Below are positions 30,031 through 41,565 of a DNA stretch of 64,000 nucleotides, in pieces. Positions within the stretch are counted from its first letter, which is position 1. Each line of letters begins with the position of its first letter. The DNA lies in contig OX421961.1 of assembly GCA_949128115.1 (NCBI GenBank), positions 129,955,050 to 130,019,049 on the forward strand. Reading direction: 5' to 3'. The notes beneath the pieces are model-generated. The model made no database searches. It saw nothing but the letters and a program-made list of their open reading frames with translations, and was not told the DNA's origin. Source of the DNA: Anaspis maculata. Lineage: Eukaryota > Arthropoda > Insecta > Coleoptera > Scraptiidae. A program made the translations under genes and the position numbers.

Positions 30031-33000
30031 TTAATCTTGGTCAGAAGGTCCTGACTTCAGGTCCTTCGCATGCCACGTTCCCTTAAGGTTTCCATCCTGA
30101 TCCCTCAGTTCATAGGTCCACGGAGATAGACGTCGATGCACAAAGAACGGTCCAACAAACTTCGGGGCCAATTTCTTCGAAAAGTATTTCGCAGCGTCCG
30201 ACAATACGTAGTTCTTTCGCCATACTAACTGATTTGGTAGATACTCCTCGTGCCTTCTCCTGAGATTGTATCGATCCGCGCTTTTCTCTGCTGCTATCTC
30301 CAGCCTCCGCTTGACGTCACCAAACAACTTCCTGAATGCCTCGTTTCTGCTGATTTCCGATGTCTGAGTGCCATCCTCACCTTCCAACAATTCCAGATTT
30401 TCATAGTCCTCACCTGAGAGACACATATTCCTACCGAAATTTACGAAATACGGCGTGACTCTTGTCGTTTCTTGCCTCGCGGTGCGCAGTGCGCAGGCCA
30501 GCTTATGAAGCTGTGCGTCCCAGGTGCGGTGGTTTTCGTGGACATAGGTCGAGATCATCGTTTTTAAAGTCCGGTTTTGCCTCTCCGTCGGATTTGCTCT
30601 GGGGTGATAATTGGCATTGAACCGTATGTGACACTTGTACTCGTCCATCAGCTGTCTGAATTCCTTACTGCGGTACTGGACGCCATTATCACATAAGACA
30701 CGACGGGGAACTCCAAAGGTGAGGAAGACTCCCTCGATTTTTTCGACAACGTTCTTTGCTGTACCCTTCCGCAACGGGAATACCAGCGAAAATTTGCTGA
30801 GGTAATCCGTCACCACAAGCAGCATCGTATTACCCTTTAACGACCGAGGTAACGGCCCCATCAAGTCGGTCGACACCACTTCCCAAGGACGACTAGGCTT
30901 TGAGTGAGGTATAATATGGTCCTTCGCTCCCTGTGGATCACCTTTCTGCGCGGCGCAAGCACGGCACTTCCTGACGTAGGTGGCAACGTCTTGACGCATC
31001 TTCGGCCAAAACCATTTCTCCGCAACTCTTGAAACCGTCTTGTATACTCCTAAATGTCCAGACAACGGGGGGTCGTGCGCCGACTTGATGATGTCGTGCC
31101 TATCCTCCTTCGGGACAACCATTTTCCAAGCATCGCCTCCGGTGGTCAACTCTGGATAGTCCTGTTTCACGCGTTTGAAGAGTCGCCCTCCGGTAAACCG
31201 CCACTCAGAAAACTTCAATGGCCATTTCGCTACGTTTTCCATCATCCTTCTGTACCACTGATCTTGGACCGGTTTACTCGGTGGCTTCTCCACGTCAACA
31301 GAATCCACGGCAGGGACGGCTCTTGACAACATATCCGGGAGGGCTAGATCTTTTCCTTTTCGGTGGACAACTTTAAAATTATATTGCTGTAGCTTGACGG
31401 ACCACCTAGCAAGTCGACCGCTCGGATCCTGCAATTCATTTAACCACTTCAGGCTAAAATGATCCGTCACAACTGTGAAAGGTACCCCTTCAATGTAAGG
31501 CCTAAGTCTCTGTACTGCCCACACCACAGCCAAGCACTCTCTTTCCGTCACGGAGTAGTTCCTTTCTTGCTTCGTCAGTGACCGGCTCAAATAGCAAATC
31601 ACGCTGTCGCCATCTTGGCAAGGCTGGGTGAGAACAGCACCGATTCCGTATCCTGAAGCATCTGTCTGGATATGAAACTCCTTAGAATAGTCCGGGCAAC
31701 TGAGGATAGGAGCGGCAACCAAATGTTCTTTAATCTTCCGGAATGACTCCTCACATTCCGAGGTCCACACAAATTTTCGATTTTTCTTCGTCAAGGCAGT
31801 GATGGGAGCGACGATAGTGGAGAACTCTGGTACGAATCGACGGTACCACGAGAAGCTTCCGATCACCCTTCGCACTTCTGTCACCGTTCGCGGTCTCTGC
31901 AGCTCCAACATCGAACGCACTTTATCCGGATCCACCCTGAGTCCTCTTCGATCGACCACATATCCCAAATATTTCATCTCCGGTCTGCAGAATTGACATT
32001 TGTTCCAGCTAATGGTGATGTTAGCCTCTCGTAGCCGACGGAAAACTTCCTCCAAAACCTTGACGTGATCCTCGAATGTTTGCGTTATGACCACGACATC
32101 ATCCAGGTACACAAATACATGGGGTTCCAATTCCGGGCCTAGGACTGTGTCGATCAACCTTTGCCATGTCGCCGGCGAATTGTGGAGACCGAAAGGCATT
32201 CGACGGAACTGGAACAGTCCCCTGTTCGGCACTGTAAATGCGGTCAATGGTCGCGAACATTCTTCTACAGGCACTTGCCAAAATGCGCTTTTTATATCGA
32301 GACTGGATAGGTACTTGGCGTCCTTCAGCTTGTCGAGAGTATCTGCCACCAGCGGCAAAGGATAACTGTCCCGTTCGGTTACAGCGTTTAATCTCCTATA
32401 GTCCACGCAGAACCGGTATTGATCGTCTTTCTTCTTTACCAGGACTATTGGTGAGGCCCAAGGACTATTACTGCGCTCAACCACTCCCAGCGCTAGCATT
32501 TCGTTCAATTCTCGATCAATATGTTCCTGCATGACTGGAGACACCCGATAATAGCGCTGTTTTATAGGCGGCGACTTAGTGACAATTTTGTGCTCGGCCA
32601 TCGTGGTGCATCCAAGAGATTCTCCCATCAATGCCTTGTACTTAGCGACAAGTTCTTCCAGACGTTCAGATTCGGAGGCATTCAGTATGGTCTGCAACTT
32701 TTCTGGTTCCAATAAGCAAATTGAGTCCTCTTCCGGTGAGAAATACCATTCGTTGTGACGCAGATCTGGAACGACACCCATCTTCACCCAGAAATCGAAT
32801 CCCAATATCAGGAAATGCGGCAACTCAGGCATCACTATTACGTCCAAAATCCTTATTCTGTCCCTGACTCGAATCGGTAACTCCATCACGCCTGCACTCT
32901 CCTGTCTGGATCCATTAGCCATTGTACATACAGATTTTCTCGTAGTGTCCAAAACAATTCCGCTGTCCTTCAGTAACTTCCAACCCTTACTTCCCAAAAA

Positions 33001-33204
33001 TGTTCCGGACGCTCCAGAATCCAAAAGTCCCAACATTCTGTGTCCCAAAACATTCACTTCCAAGTAAGGACGTTCGTCATTTTGAGCGTGGTTCAAAATA
33101 AAATCTAAGATAGGTCTATATTTGTCATACTTGTCATATGCCGGAGCGGGTGGCGAGTTCCTTTTAGTCCGGCCAACATCTAAAAGCGCCGCTCTAAGTT
33201 TCCC
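30031..33204 (-). CDS. pol: Gypsy pol: protease, reverse transcriptase, RNase H, integrase
   Basis: The open frame extends to 33315, but the part upstream of the heptamer at 33198-33204 overlaps gag and is presumably not translated in this frame. In numbering from 33315: protease DSGASG at 99-104; RT with FCVDYRRLN (~302) and YLDD (403-406); RNase H with TDASG (551), a conserved glutamate near 593 and TDH (617); integrase zinc site H747/H754/C784/C787 and catalytic D817, D876, E911. It ends with a GPF-type module near residue 1060. The frame is intact. Expression as a Gag-Pol fusion by -1 frameshifting is inferred from the overlap and the signal there. Acts in cytoplasmic particles (reverse transcription) and in the nucleus (integration). 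Confidence 0.93.
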   Translation of the reverse strand, partial: GKLRAALLDVGRTKRNSPPAPAYDKYDKYRPILDFILNHAQNDERPYLEVNVLGHRMLGLLDSGASGTFLGSKGWKLLKDSGIVLDTTRKSVCTMANGSRQESAGVMELPIRVRDRIRILDVIVMPELPHFLILGFDFWVKMGVVPDLRHNEWYFSPEEDSICLLEPEKLQTILNASESERLEELVAKYKALMGESLGCTTMAEHKIVTKSPPIKQRYYRVSPVMQEHIDRELNEMLALGVVERSNSPWASPIVLVKKKDDQYRFCVDYRRLNAVTERDSYPLPLVADTLDKLKDAKYLSSLDIKSAFWQVPVEECSRPLTAFTVPNRGLFQFRRMPFGLHNSPATWQRLIDTVLGPELEPHVFVYLDDVVVITQTFEDHVKVLEEVFRRLREANITISWNKCQFCRPEMKYLGYVVDRRGLRVDPDKVRSMLELQRPRTVTEVRRVIGSFSWYRRFVPEFSTIVAPITALTKKNRKFVWTSECEESFRKIKEHLVAAPILSCPDYSKEFHIQTDASGYGIGAVLTQPCQDGDSVICYLSRSLTKQERNYSVTERECLAVVWAVQRLRPYIEGVPFTVVTDHFSLKWLNELQDPSGRLARWSVKLQQYNFKVVHRKGKDLALPDMLSRAVPAVDSVDVEKPPSKPVQDQWYRRMMENVAKWPLKFSEWRFTGGRLFKRVKQDYPELTTGGDAWKMVVPKEDRHDIIKSAHDPPLSGHLGVYKTVSRVAEKWFWPKMRQDVATYVRKCRACAAQKGDPQGAKDHIIPHSKPSRPWEVVSTDLMGPLPRSLKGNTMLLVVTDYLSKFSLVFPLRKGTAKNVVEKIEGVFLTFGVPRRVLCDNGVQYRSKEFRQLMDEYKCHIRFNANYHPRANPTERQNRTLKTMISTYVHENHRTWDAQLHKLACALRTARQETTRVTPYFVNFGRNMCLSGEDYENLELLEGEDGTQTSEISRNEAFRKLFGDVKRRLEIAAEKSADRYNLRRRHEEYLPNQLVWRKNYVLSDAAKYFSKKLAPKFVGPFFVHRRLSPWTYELRDQDGNLKGTWHAKDLKSGPSDQD
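33144..33204 (-). promoter_or_regulatory. -1 ribosomal frameshift signal: GGGAAAC plus nested stem-loop
   Basis: On the minus strand, in gag phase, the codons are CAG GGA AAC, giving the slippery heptamer G-GGA-AAC at 33204-33198. After a -1 slip the next codons are exactly those of pol. Downstream, a 7-bp stem CTTTTAG/CTAAAAG (33186-33180 with 33167-33161) lies inside an outer 6-bp stem GAGCGG/CCGCTC (33194-33189 with 33149-33144). The heptamer type is well known from retroviral gag-pro sites. That it works here is inference. Confidence 0.7.
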
Positions 33205-34511
33205 TGGTTGCAGACTGGGCAAGTGCGGACGGTGAATCCTTCTTTCTTGCACTTGTAGCAAACCTTCTTTTTCGGCAGAGCGCATCCAATGGCTCGATGT
33301 CCCGGTTGATTGCAACGAAAACAGATCACTTTCTGGGCTCCTTGTTCACTATTATTCTGAGTTCCACCACTGCTAGACTTCGCTGGGCCGGAAACGTTAA
33401 GCGCGCTGAGAGAGTCTTCAAATCCTACGTAGGCCAAGTCAGGTTCCATCGATTGACATTTCTTTGGGGGAAGTGCGTAACACGACTGCATCCTCTCTTC
33501 GATCCGACGGCACAAAGACTTCAACTGGCTGATACTCGTGATTTCCAAAGCTCCCAACTGCGATCGGTATTGAGGTGAGATGTTTCGTAAGAGAATGGTC
33601 AGCTTGGTTTCTTCTGAAACAGTACACTGCAGCCTCTCAAAATAGCGTGACATCACCGCAAAATAGGTACCAATGGTTTCGTCTGGCCCTTGCGTTCTTC
33701 CCTTGATCTCATCCAACAACTTCTCGCTATAAAAAGGCGGCTGATACTCTTCTTTAAATTTGTTCACTAGCTGCTCCCAAGAAGTGACCTCATCTCGACA
33801 ATCTCTATAAAACTCGTAGGCTCTGCCCTCAAACAGATCAATACCTGAGTCTAGCAGAATATCTTCAGTGACATTTCGAGCCTTGCGTAAATCGTCCACT
33901 CTCTCAAAAAATGCTGTAACTGACATCCCTCTTTTTCCACCATCAAACTTTAAATTCCACTTATGAGGAAGAATCGGCTTCACACCACTTGTTGAAGAAG
34001 ATGGGTTCACGATCGAAGAAGATGCCAATGGTTGACCGGGTGCTGGCGTAGATTGATGCTGCATGACGTTTAAATTTGGAGGAGGAGACTTGGCAAGAGT
34101 TGCATTTGCTTTGGTGTTGAGCTTGTCCATCAGAGTCAGAGTTTCAGCCAAAAGTTCGGAGCGTCTTTTCTTATCTTCCACGGTTGTTGCCACGATATTG
34201 TCTATACGGTTCAAGACATGTCCAAGCTTGCTCTGTAGCCTCATGAATGTACTGCTCTTGCTGTCCTCTTTGAAATTTCCTATTTCCGGTGACAATATAT
34301 CTTTAAGTTTTTTCGTCACGGCTTCTAAGTCTTCTTCAACAGGGTAGGGATAATCAGGATAGTGCAAGCTATCACCACTTTTCTCCATCTGCCTGGCTAA
34401 AACCAGTCGAGTCCGCATCTCTTCGACAGTTCCAGAAGCTATTCCCTTCACGGCCAATTCATAAGATAATTCTTCCTTGTCCAGACGATATATATCCACA
34501 CGTCGAGCCAT
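33180..34511 (-). CDS. gag: Gypsy gag: SAP-like N-terminus, capsid and zinc knuckles
   Basis: 443 residues from the ATG at 34511; the longer open frame upstream has no ATG. Gag is the structural protein that packages the element RNA. The N-terminus (MARRVDIYRLDKEELSYELA) resembles the SAP-like start of several insect Gypsy Gags. A helical linker follows; the capsid part includes WNLKFDGG, FFERVDDL, WEQLVNKFKEEY and the retrotransposon-gag signature region. Near the C-terminus one canonical CCHC knuckle (CFRCNQPGHRAIGC) is followed by a second with phenylalanine in place of histidine (CYKCKKEGFTVRTC) and a lone CPVC. The stop at 33180 overlaps pol. Confidence 0.9.
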   Translation of the reverse strand: MARRVDIYRLDKEELSYELAVKGIASGTVEEMRTRLVLARQMEKSGDSLHYPDYPYPVEEDLEAVTKKLKDILSPEIGNFKEDSKSSTFMRLQSKLGHVLNRIDNIVATTVEDKKRRSELLAETLTLMDKLNTKANATLAKSPPPNLNVMQHQSTPAPGQPLASSSIVNPSSSTSGVKPILPHKWNLKFDGGKRGMSVTAFFERVDDLRKARNVTEDILLDSGIDLFEGRAYEFYRDCRDEVTSWEQLVNKFKEEYQPPFYSEKLLDEIKGRTQGPDETIGTYFAVMSRYFERLQCTVSEETKLTILLRNISPQYRSQLGALEITSISQLKSLCRRIEERMQSCYALPPKKCQSMEPDLAYVGFEDSLSALNVSGPAKSSSGGTQNNSEQGAQKVICFRCNQPGHRAIGCALPKKKVCYKCKKEGFTVRTCPVCNQGNLERRF

Positions 34512-34870
34512 GATGTAAGTATAATGAACAAGACGAACCAAACTCACCAACTCACAAAATTCAACACCCTGTATCACAATAAATTTATTGCGATCCAATA
34601 AAATAAGATAGAAAACCACACGAATACCAACTCTCTACTCCACAAAGTCAAGAAATTTTTTCCAAACTCAACAAAACACAAAAAACCAAATTTGAGTTTA
34701 AAATTCGTCAAAGTGATAACTACGGGTAAGGGAAACACCTAGTCTCAAAAGAAAGTGAATACCCAATGCCTAGCTACCTCTATTGCGTTAATTCACGGAA
34801 ATGTTTACAATTGTTTACACTTGTTTACTTCGTCAGCCTTTGTTTACTTCGCCAGCCTTTGTTTACTCGG

Positions 34871-34888
34871 GCCCCACGTTGGGCGCCA
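34871..34888 (-). promoter_or_regulatory. Primer-binding site
   Basis: Minus-strand TGGCGCCCAACGTGGGGC starts 4 nt after the 5' LTR. TGG at this position is complementary to the CCA end of a tRNA; which tRNA serves as primer was not determined. Confidence 0.8.
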
Positions 34889-34892
34889 AAAA

Positions 34893-37287
34893 TATAACCA
34901 CGTTTCAATTCGTTACCTTCCTGTGACCAGGTAGTTAGATACTGCAGAGGCCCGCCGACTACAAGTGGAGAATGGGGTGGGTAAATAGATAACTGGGCGC
35001 CACGTGGTTTAGTTGATTCACCACAGTACCGTTCTACAAGGTCGAAAGATGTTTGATCAAGAAAACACAACTAAAAATAGTCAGAAGGGAAAATCAGACA
35101 AAGTCCAATTTGCCGCCAAGTCACTTGATACTCATCACTTATTGCGCTCAAATGAACCACGAAATAATGACCGCCACAATAAGGTAAGCACTTATAAAAA
35201 AAAATACGTAGTTGTGATTGCGAAGGTAATAAAACAAATATATTCCAGAACCAATTCGTGTGTCTGTATTACTTGACAGGAAATGATAATGTTGAAAACA
35301 AAAGAAATTACGTGAAGGTAAGTACAGTTATAAGTTATATGAAGTGCAGTTTAAAATAAAATATCAGGTGTATCATAACCTGACTGACAAGAGCCTGAAG
35401 GGCCTAAGTGAGCTGATACCGTAAGTAGTGAACAATAAACCAACACGTTAATGATACTGGGTGTAGCGGCGACACCATTCGACCGAAACAGGCAAGTATT
35501 GAGCCTCAGCCGTAGGTAGTGTCCTGTAAAAAAAACACAAGCGCAACCTAAACAAGGATGTTACCTACGTGTACACGGGGCAGTCTTTGTTAGGGGCTAG
35601 ACCGAAATTAGCGACTACTACTACGACCAATTCCGCAACTACCCACCCGCGGCAAGCGCCAGTATGCGGCACTACGTAATAGTATTCAGAACTAAGCTGT
35701 TAATCAAGCGCCAGAACTAACTCAACTACTTATGCATCAATTCAATCACAATTTCAAAATACAATACAATAAAAACAAATGTATGACGTCACTACTGATT
35801 GATTGCAACTGATTTAAACTACGTGCTACGTGTCTACGGTTAGCGGTATATCTACGACCGAATAATAGTATTGACTACAACTACAAGCGTAGTAGCACAC
35901 TACACAAATAAAAATAAACAAAAAAAAAAGGAACCGAAGCATGCAACTTAACTGATGGTGGCGACCTAGTTGACGGTGATGTGGCCTCGTGTATTGCTGA
36001 TGACACACACGAACGATAGGTACTTCCAAAAGGGCACGCTTCGATCCAGCAGGTTGCGACTTCGATTCTCAGGAAATGAATACGGAAATCAACGACCAAA
36101 GAAAAGAAAAGGAAAGGAAAGAAAAGAAAAGAAAGAAAGAAAAGAGAGGAAGAGCCTAAAAAAAACAACAAATTATTACCAAAGCACCCAAAGCAAAATT
36201 CCAAAGCCCACCTCAGATCGTGTGCGGCTCTTTAAGTAGGCAGATATACACTGCAAAACTCAGTTGTACGGATCGACTTCAGCGCTCCAGATTCCGTCCT
36301 CAACAACGATGAAGAGAAGTATTTCTTCCGCCTTCCACGAAAAGAAAATCCAAATGCCTAAAAATATACAATGTTTTCCTCGGGAAACGCGTCAAAGAAA
36401 ATCAGTGACATACCTGGTGATGGTAAATCGGAGATTGAAGGTGAAGGGGCAAAGTCACGAATTTTTCCAATTTTTGATCCGACCGCAGTCGTGCGAATTT
36501 TCAAACAAATTTCGCTTTTACGTGTACCTGTGTTAATCCGAACAAGTTCGACGAAATCTCGACGGCCAATTCTCAATTCCAACGAGAAAAATGCACAACA
36601 TCCGTCGAGGTTTCACTTTACAGGTAGCTACACGTTTTTGAAAAATAGCGACGCCACTTTTTCGTTTATCTCCACTGAGACTTCTTGTTTCTGTTTTTGC
36701 CGCGCAAGTGCAACAAAAAAAAACAGTGTCAGTTCATATGCTCGATTGGCAGCAATGCCCAGTGACAGGTAACCAAGTATGACAGCATTGACAGAACGGA
36801 ATATTCTGCCAGAACAACAAAACAAACCGGTCAATTCCCAATTCCAATTTCTTCCGTGAAGCTTGCATCTTCGAGGAGCGGAGACAACGCCGAAATCAAC
36901 ACCGATCCACACAGCCATCATCCGCGGCAACCACCGGCCGGGCCCAGTTTGACACGAAATCACGAATGAGGTTAGGATCACCCTCGTCAACAAAGTTTTC
37001 CAATTAATTACAACAGTAATTTCAGGTTTATCCTGCACAACAGGACACTTAGGACGACAACAAGGACAAGCGAACACCCCTCAGGAACGGAACCGACCAG
37101 AGAAGTGCCCAATTTCAACCAAAAAGTGGAACAGTGCACCCGGAGGAAAATATCAGACGATACCATGCTCAAACCATACAGTGGACGGAATCCAGCCTAT
37201 AGTACGTAGTGCTGTAATTACGAAATAAAGTGTAAAACAAAGCAAAATAGCGGTATCCTTACTGTAGGCCCATTTTCGGTCGTAACA
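34893..37287 (-). repeat. 5' LTR of the Gypsy element
   Basis: Carries the promoter side of the element on the minus strand. Near-identical to the 3' LTR; the one noticed difference is an A/C change at about 37012. The right end abuts the target duplicate AGCA at 37288-37291. Confidence 0.95.
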
Positions 37288-37291
37288 AGCA

Positions 37292-37849
37292 CTAACGCCA
37301 GTTGGAGTAGTATATCTAGGGCCTTCACCTTCTGCCAAGATGGCTTAAACCGAGACAGCCAGCCTGGCATGCAGCATGCCTCTTGGCTACTGGCCGGTAG
37401 TAATGCAATCCAACTCTAGACACTCGCATACTCTACTGCCGCCAGAAAGAGCCCATTCACACGCAATAAATGAATAAAAGAAAATCATACTCCCTTAAAA
37501 AAAAGACGTAAAATAAAACCAACAACGAGTAAAACTCACTCTGTCCCACGCGAATTTCACACACAATGGGCACTAGGGCATTCCTTGTATCTTGTAGATC
37601 CCATCTAAATTTTATTCTCATCTTAATTGTCTCGTTCAGGGTTAGTAGCAAACCCCTTGTGGTAATCGTTGATGTCGTACGAGTCGTGTCTCGTAAACAA
37701 ACCCTTTTTGTAATCATTGTTGGTGTTGGACATACCCTGCGTCTTGAAGCTAGCCATCAACCACCCATAGTGTGAGGAAATTCGTAAGAAACCAGAGCCA
37801 TTGACACCACTAATAAATATTTTTATCATCCTGCTACAAACCAGAGTAC
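37292..37849. other. Spacer right of the Gypsy element
   Basis: No gene recognised. A short inverted motif GGCATGCAGCATGCC lies near 37366. Part of the sequence toward 37850 may be the decayed gag of the next element, but no motif supports this before about 37965. Confidence 0.3.
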
Positions 37850-40585
37850 AGAAGTACCTCGCCACGGCGACGGCCCAACCTCTCCCTACGTCAGTGGAGA
37901 TGCGGCACCAGTGGACCCCCCTTTGAACAGGATGAAGCGCCGCGCAATGTCTCGATGCCCTCAGGTGTAAAGAGGTCGGCCATGTGAAATCCAGATGCCC
38001 TCGGCGTCCGCAAAAGAAAACTGTTGGCCGCGTCAGGAGAAGGAAAATCAACAAGTATAGACCGCTACTTCGAGTCGAAGTTGCAGGCAAGATAGAATTG
38101 GCTTAGATACTGGGTCACAATTGCGGGTGAGAAGCTGTACCAGTACTTCTTGGAACAAAGAAAACCGTTCAAAATCGCGGAAGAAAACATTGTCTTGGCT
38201 GACGGCAAAACTCTGACAAGAGAAATCCACCATATTCTAAGCTGAGGTACGCATAGCTGGACGTGGCGTCTCAGTGAGATTCATGGCACTGCCAGGCTTG
38301 AGAATACGAAAACTCTGTTGGGAGCAGACTTTTTGGCAAAATCGAAGATTGTTCCGGATCTTTGTAAAATGCGTTTCAACTTTTCGGATGAACCAGCAAC
38401 ATTTTACGAAATGATTCCAGAGACATCAGTGCAGCCGACTTTAGCAGCCGCTACCACCTCTGATGTTCGAGCTGTCCACCTTCGTCCCAACGAGGGCGTC
38501 CAGTTACACAAGGATGAACGTAATGAGGTTAACGCTATTTTGGAGCAGTACTACAGGTCCCACACGAAATTCGGCTTACCGATGATCGTCCCATCTTCGT
38601 GCCACCATACGGTTTGTCGCCGCCGAAGCGTGAAGCTATGGAAGCTGAGGTCAACTCATTGTTGGAGCAAGGAATCGTGGAAGAATGCGAGAGTTCACCG
38701 TTTGCAGCGCCGGCAATACTGATACCGAAAAAGAACGGCTCAAGTCGACTGTGTGTCGACTATCGTAAATTGAACAAGGTCACCGTTCCTGATCGGTATC
38801 CCATGCCGAGGTTGGACGACCTTCTCCACTCGGCGAAGTCTGCAGCGTACATGTCTACTATGCATCAGAAATCCGGGTACCATCAGGTTCCCGTGAAAGA
38901 TGATGACTTGGATAAAACGAGCTTCAATACCCCGTTTGGTCAATTCCGTTTTCGTCGCATGCCTCTCGGACTACGGAATGCAGGAGCTACCTTCCAGCGT
39001 CTGATAGACCGTCTGAAGGTTGGCCGCCTCAAGGACATCGTCATATTTGGATACCTCGACGATCTTATCGTCATCAGCGTGGATTTTCGAAAGCATCGTC
39101 AAGACTTAGAAGAGGTGTTCTCCAGATTGATGCAATTCAACCTAAACGCTAACAGAAAGAAGTGTTGTTTTTTCCGATCATCCGTAATATACCTGGGTCA
39201 CGTTATATTATCAGAGGGGATAAGCCCGATTCCGGAGAAGATAGTTGCCAACGGGGAGGGAGCTCCCCCTTCAAACGTTGAAGAGTTATTTCGTTCGTCC
39301 AACTGTGCAGTTGGTTTAGACACTTCGTCTTGGAGTTTGCAGAGGTAGCCAGACCTCTTACGGAGTGGGGTGCTAAGTAGCAGAATGTTTTCGTTTTACT
39401 GCTGCAGTTGCTTACGCAGGCGCCAATTTTGCGCCAGGCCGATCCAAACCTGCCCTAGTATGTTCTGCGGACCGACACAAGCTCCGTTTCTTTGGGTGCC
39501 TGTCTACTTCAGGGACGTCACGAGTCCCTCTATCCACAAGAAGCCCGTGGAGTACGCCAGCCGTTTGCTGACATTAGTTGAACAAAATTATAACACTACT
39601 GAACGCGAAGCTCTGGCAGTTCTCTACGCGGTGAAGAAATTCCGAGGTTACCTCGAAGGACAGGAGGTGAGAATCATGACTGATCATCAACCCTTGAGGA
39701 GGTTAATGACCCTGAAGTCATCGAGCGGACGTCTTGCTCGCTGGGCTCTACACCTACAGCCATTCAACGTCCAGCGTCCAGATTGAATATACGCCTGGGA
39801 AAAGTAACATCATCGCTGACTATTTGTCCAGGCCTTCGTGTACGATGCAACATGAAACTGCCAGTGAGATCGAACTACCCAGCCGTCCATCTTCTGAAAT
39901 TCGAGATAGAACAATTGAAAGACCAAGAGTTGGCAGATATCATTTCGTCCTTTGAAGATCCTGGAAGCAGCGAAGTGGCAAAATGGACAGACCGAGGATA
40001 CCTTCTGGCGATTGGCGAATTGTGTACTGTACCGTCTTTCTCACGACAACACCGCTGAGGATGCTCAGTTGGTGGTGCCCGCTCAGGAGAGGAGTTGCGT
40101 GCTCAAGGAGTACCATATGACATATGACAGTCCCACCGCTTCGCTTTATGGATCAGAACACACTTCTCTGCGAATAGCCAAGCGCTCCTTTTTTAGAGGA
40201 ATGCGAAAGTACGTCGCTGATCATATCAGAAATTGTGTCGAGTGTCAACGCTACAAAGCTGCGAACCAGAAGCCCGCTGGACTGGTCCAAACACCCGCCT
40301 TCAACCAGCGCTTTGAAGTTCTGAATGTCGACCTTTTCGGCCCCCTTCCGGAGGCGCCAACGAGCGAGAAGTGGATCCCGATTGTAGAAGGTTCCGCATG
40401 GAGATGGGTCGAGCTGTTCGGTCTAGTCAAGGCGACCGCCGAGGAATGCGGCGTTACTTTGATTGACAATAATGTCTTCTTACGATATGGGTTACCTAGG
40501 TAGTTGGTGAGTGACAACGGCCTCCAATTCGTGTCAAACGTCATGCAGCACGTATGTGACTACTTCGACATCAAGCAAAGCCTCA
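37850..40585 (+). pseudogene. Decayed Ty3/Gypsy copy (gag end, protease, RT, RNase H, integrase)
   Basis: A second, older Gypsy element on the plus strand, broken by many stops and frame changes. In order: a gag zinc knuckle pattern C-x4-H-x4-C near 37970; a protease region with stops in the active-site segment near 38090; MGADFLAKSKIV near 38318; RT (38599-39348) with LCVDYRKLNKV, a FRFRRMPLGL block and YLDDLIV; an RNase H part (39540-39790) with EQNYNTTEREALAVLYAV and MTDHQPL; integrase pieces from 40130 with an HIRNCVECQRYKA zinc half, NVDLFGPLP and, after a stop at 40501, SDNGLQF. It lacks the integrase C-terminus because a LINE fragment replaces it at ~40586. No LTRs were found. It is unrelated in detail to the neighbouring young Gypsy. 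Confidence 0.88.
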
Positions 40586-41565
40586 TAGTTATAGTAATAG
40601 TCAACCATCAAAAGTTTACATGGCAGTCACAGTCACAAATAAGTATAACAATATATCACATTATACAATTTACAGTGTATTGTACACAACAAGACAAATA
40701 CAATGAACACATTTTATGTACAGCTAAAATAATAATGCGATTAAAGGTGCTAAACCGATCCCTTTTCGTCTACGAAATCTTCTATATCGTAGAATACGGT
40801 CTCTTTCAAAAACTGCTTGATCCGCCGTTCAAATTGATTTTGAGTAAGTGTCTTTGTTTCATTTGAAGCCGATTATATAGCTTGGAGCCCCAATAATCCA
40901 CTCCTTGTTGGGTTCTCTTCATAGTGTGCAGAGGTGTTTGAAGCTTATCCCTGTTTCTTGTATTGAACTCATGGTGTTTTCCATTTCTCTCAAAAGCTTC
41001 AATGTTTCCATGTACGTATCTCAAACATTCAAAAATATACATGAACGGTAGGGTGAGTATTCCATTTTCCTTGAAGGCGTTCCTACAACTGTCTGTTTGT
41101 CTCAAACCACACAAGGCCCGTACAGCTTTTTCCTGCAGGATGAAGAAATCCTTCGCGGCTGGTGAGGCTCCCCACAAAAGAATTCCATATGTTAGGATGC
41201 TATGGTAGTTCGCAAAATATGCTAAGCGCGTCGCTTCTTCTGTACTATACTTCTTGACGGTTCTGACAATATAGATAGCTGTGGTGATTTTTTTCTTGAT
41301 AATCTCAATGTGAATCCTCCAGTCAAGCTTATTGTCTATCGTGAATCCGAGAAATTTCAGATGTTTATGTTCTTGAGAAGATGATATGTAGAGAAACTGA
41401 TTTTTGCTCTCATTAATCTGGAGTTTATTAGCGCTAAACCCTCGGCTAAACCAAGCTTTACTATTTTCCAATATCTTAGCTTCTTTCTCTTTCAAGTCCG
41501 AATTGTATTAGCTTTTAAGAAATAGGTGCATGGTATCATCTGCATAGAGATAGAGAAAAAACATC
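40586..41565 (-). mobile_element. 5'-truncated LINE fragment inserted in the decayed Gypsy copy
   Basis: The 3' half of a non-LTR element on the minus strand. Its RT active site YADD is readable near 41530, separated by a frame break from the 229-codon frame at 40806-41495. The 3' end near 40586 has a degenerate CTATTACTATAACTATGA tail instead of poly-A. It interrupts the integrase of the older Gypsy copy. Confidence 0.72.
40806..41495 (-). pseudogene. LINE reverse transcriptase C-terminal fragment
   Basis: About 229 codons covering the region after the RT active site. Recognisable are the LKFLGFTIDNKLDW block with following HI-x-KK-x-TTAIYI, typical of Jockey/CR1-group RT thumbs, then a helical tail with YFANYHSILTYGILLWG. 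The remainder of the RT is out of frame upstream and the endonuclease is missing. No ORF1. Non-functional remnant; exact clade not determined. Confidence 0.7.

Larger units (their letters stand above)
27600..37287 (-). mobile_element. Complete Ty3/Gypsy LTR retrotransposon, 9.7 kb, recent
   Basis: Two LTRs of ~2395 bp (27600-29994 and 34893-37287) flank gag and pol on the minus strand. The 4-bp direct repeat AGCA lies at 27596-27599 and 37288-37291. Read on the minus strand the LTR begins TGTTACGACC and ends GTGGTTATA, so the ends are TG...TA rather than TG...CA. A primer-binding site follows the 5' LTR and a purine tract precedes the 3' LTR. Only one LTR mismatch was noticed (near 29719 and 37012), which suggests a very recent insertion. 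Domain order protease-RT-RNase H-integrase is that of Ty3/Gypsy. No envelope-like frame is present. Confidence 0.95.

Noticed and set aside
33205..33315. Independent start of Gypsy pol within gag
   Set aside because: The extra codons overlap gag zinc-knuckle sequence in another phase; a frameshift at 33198-33204 explains the pol frame better.
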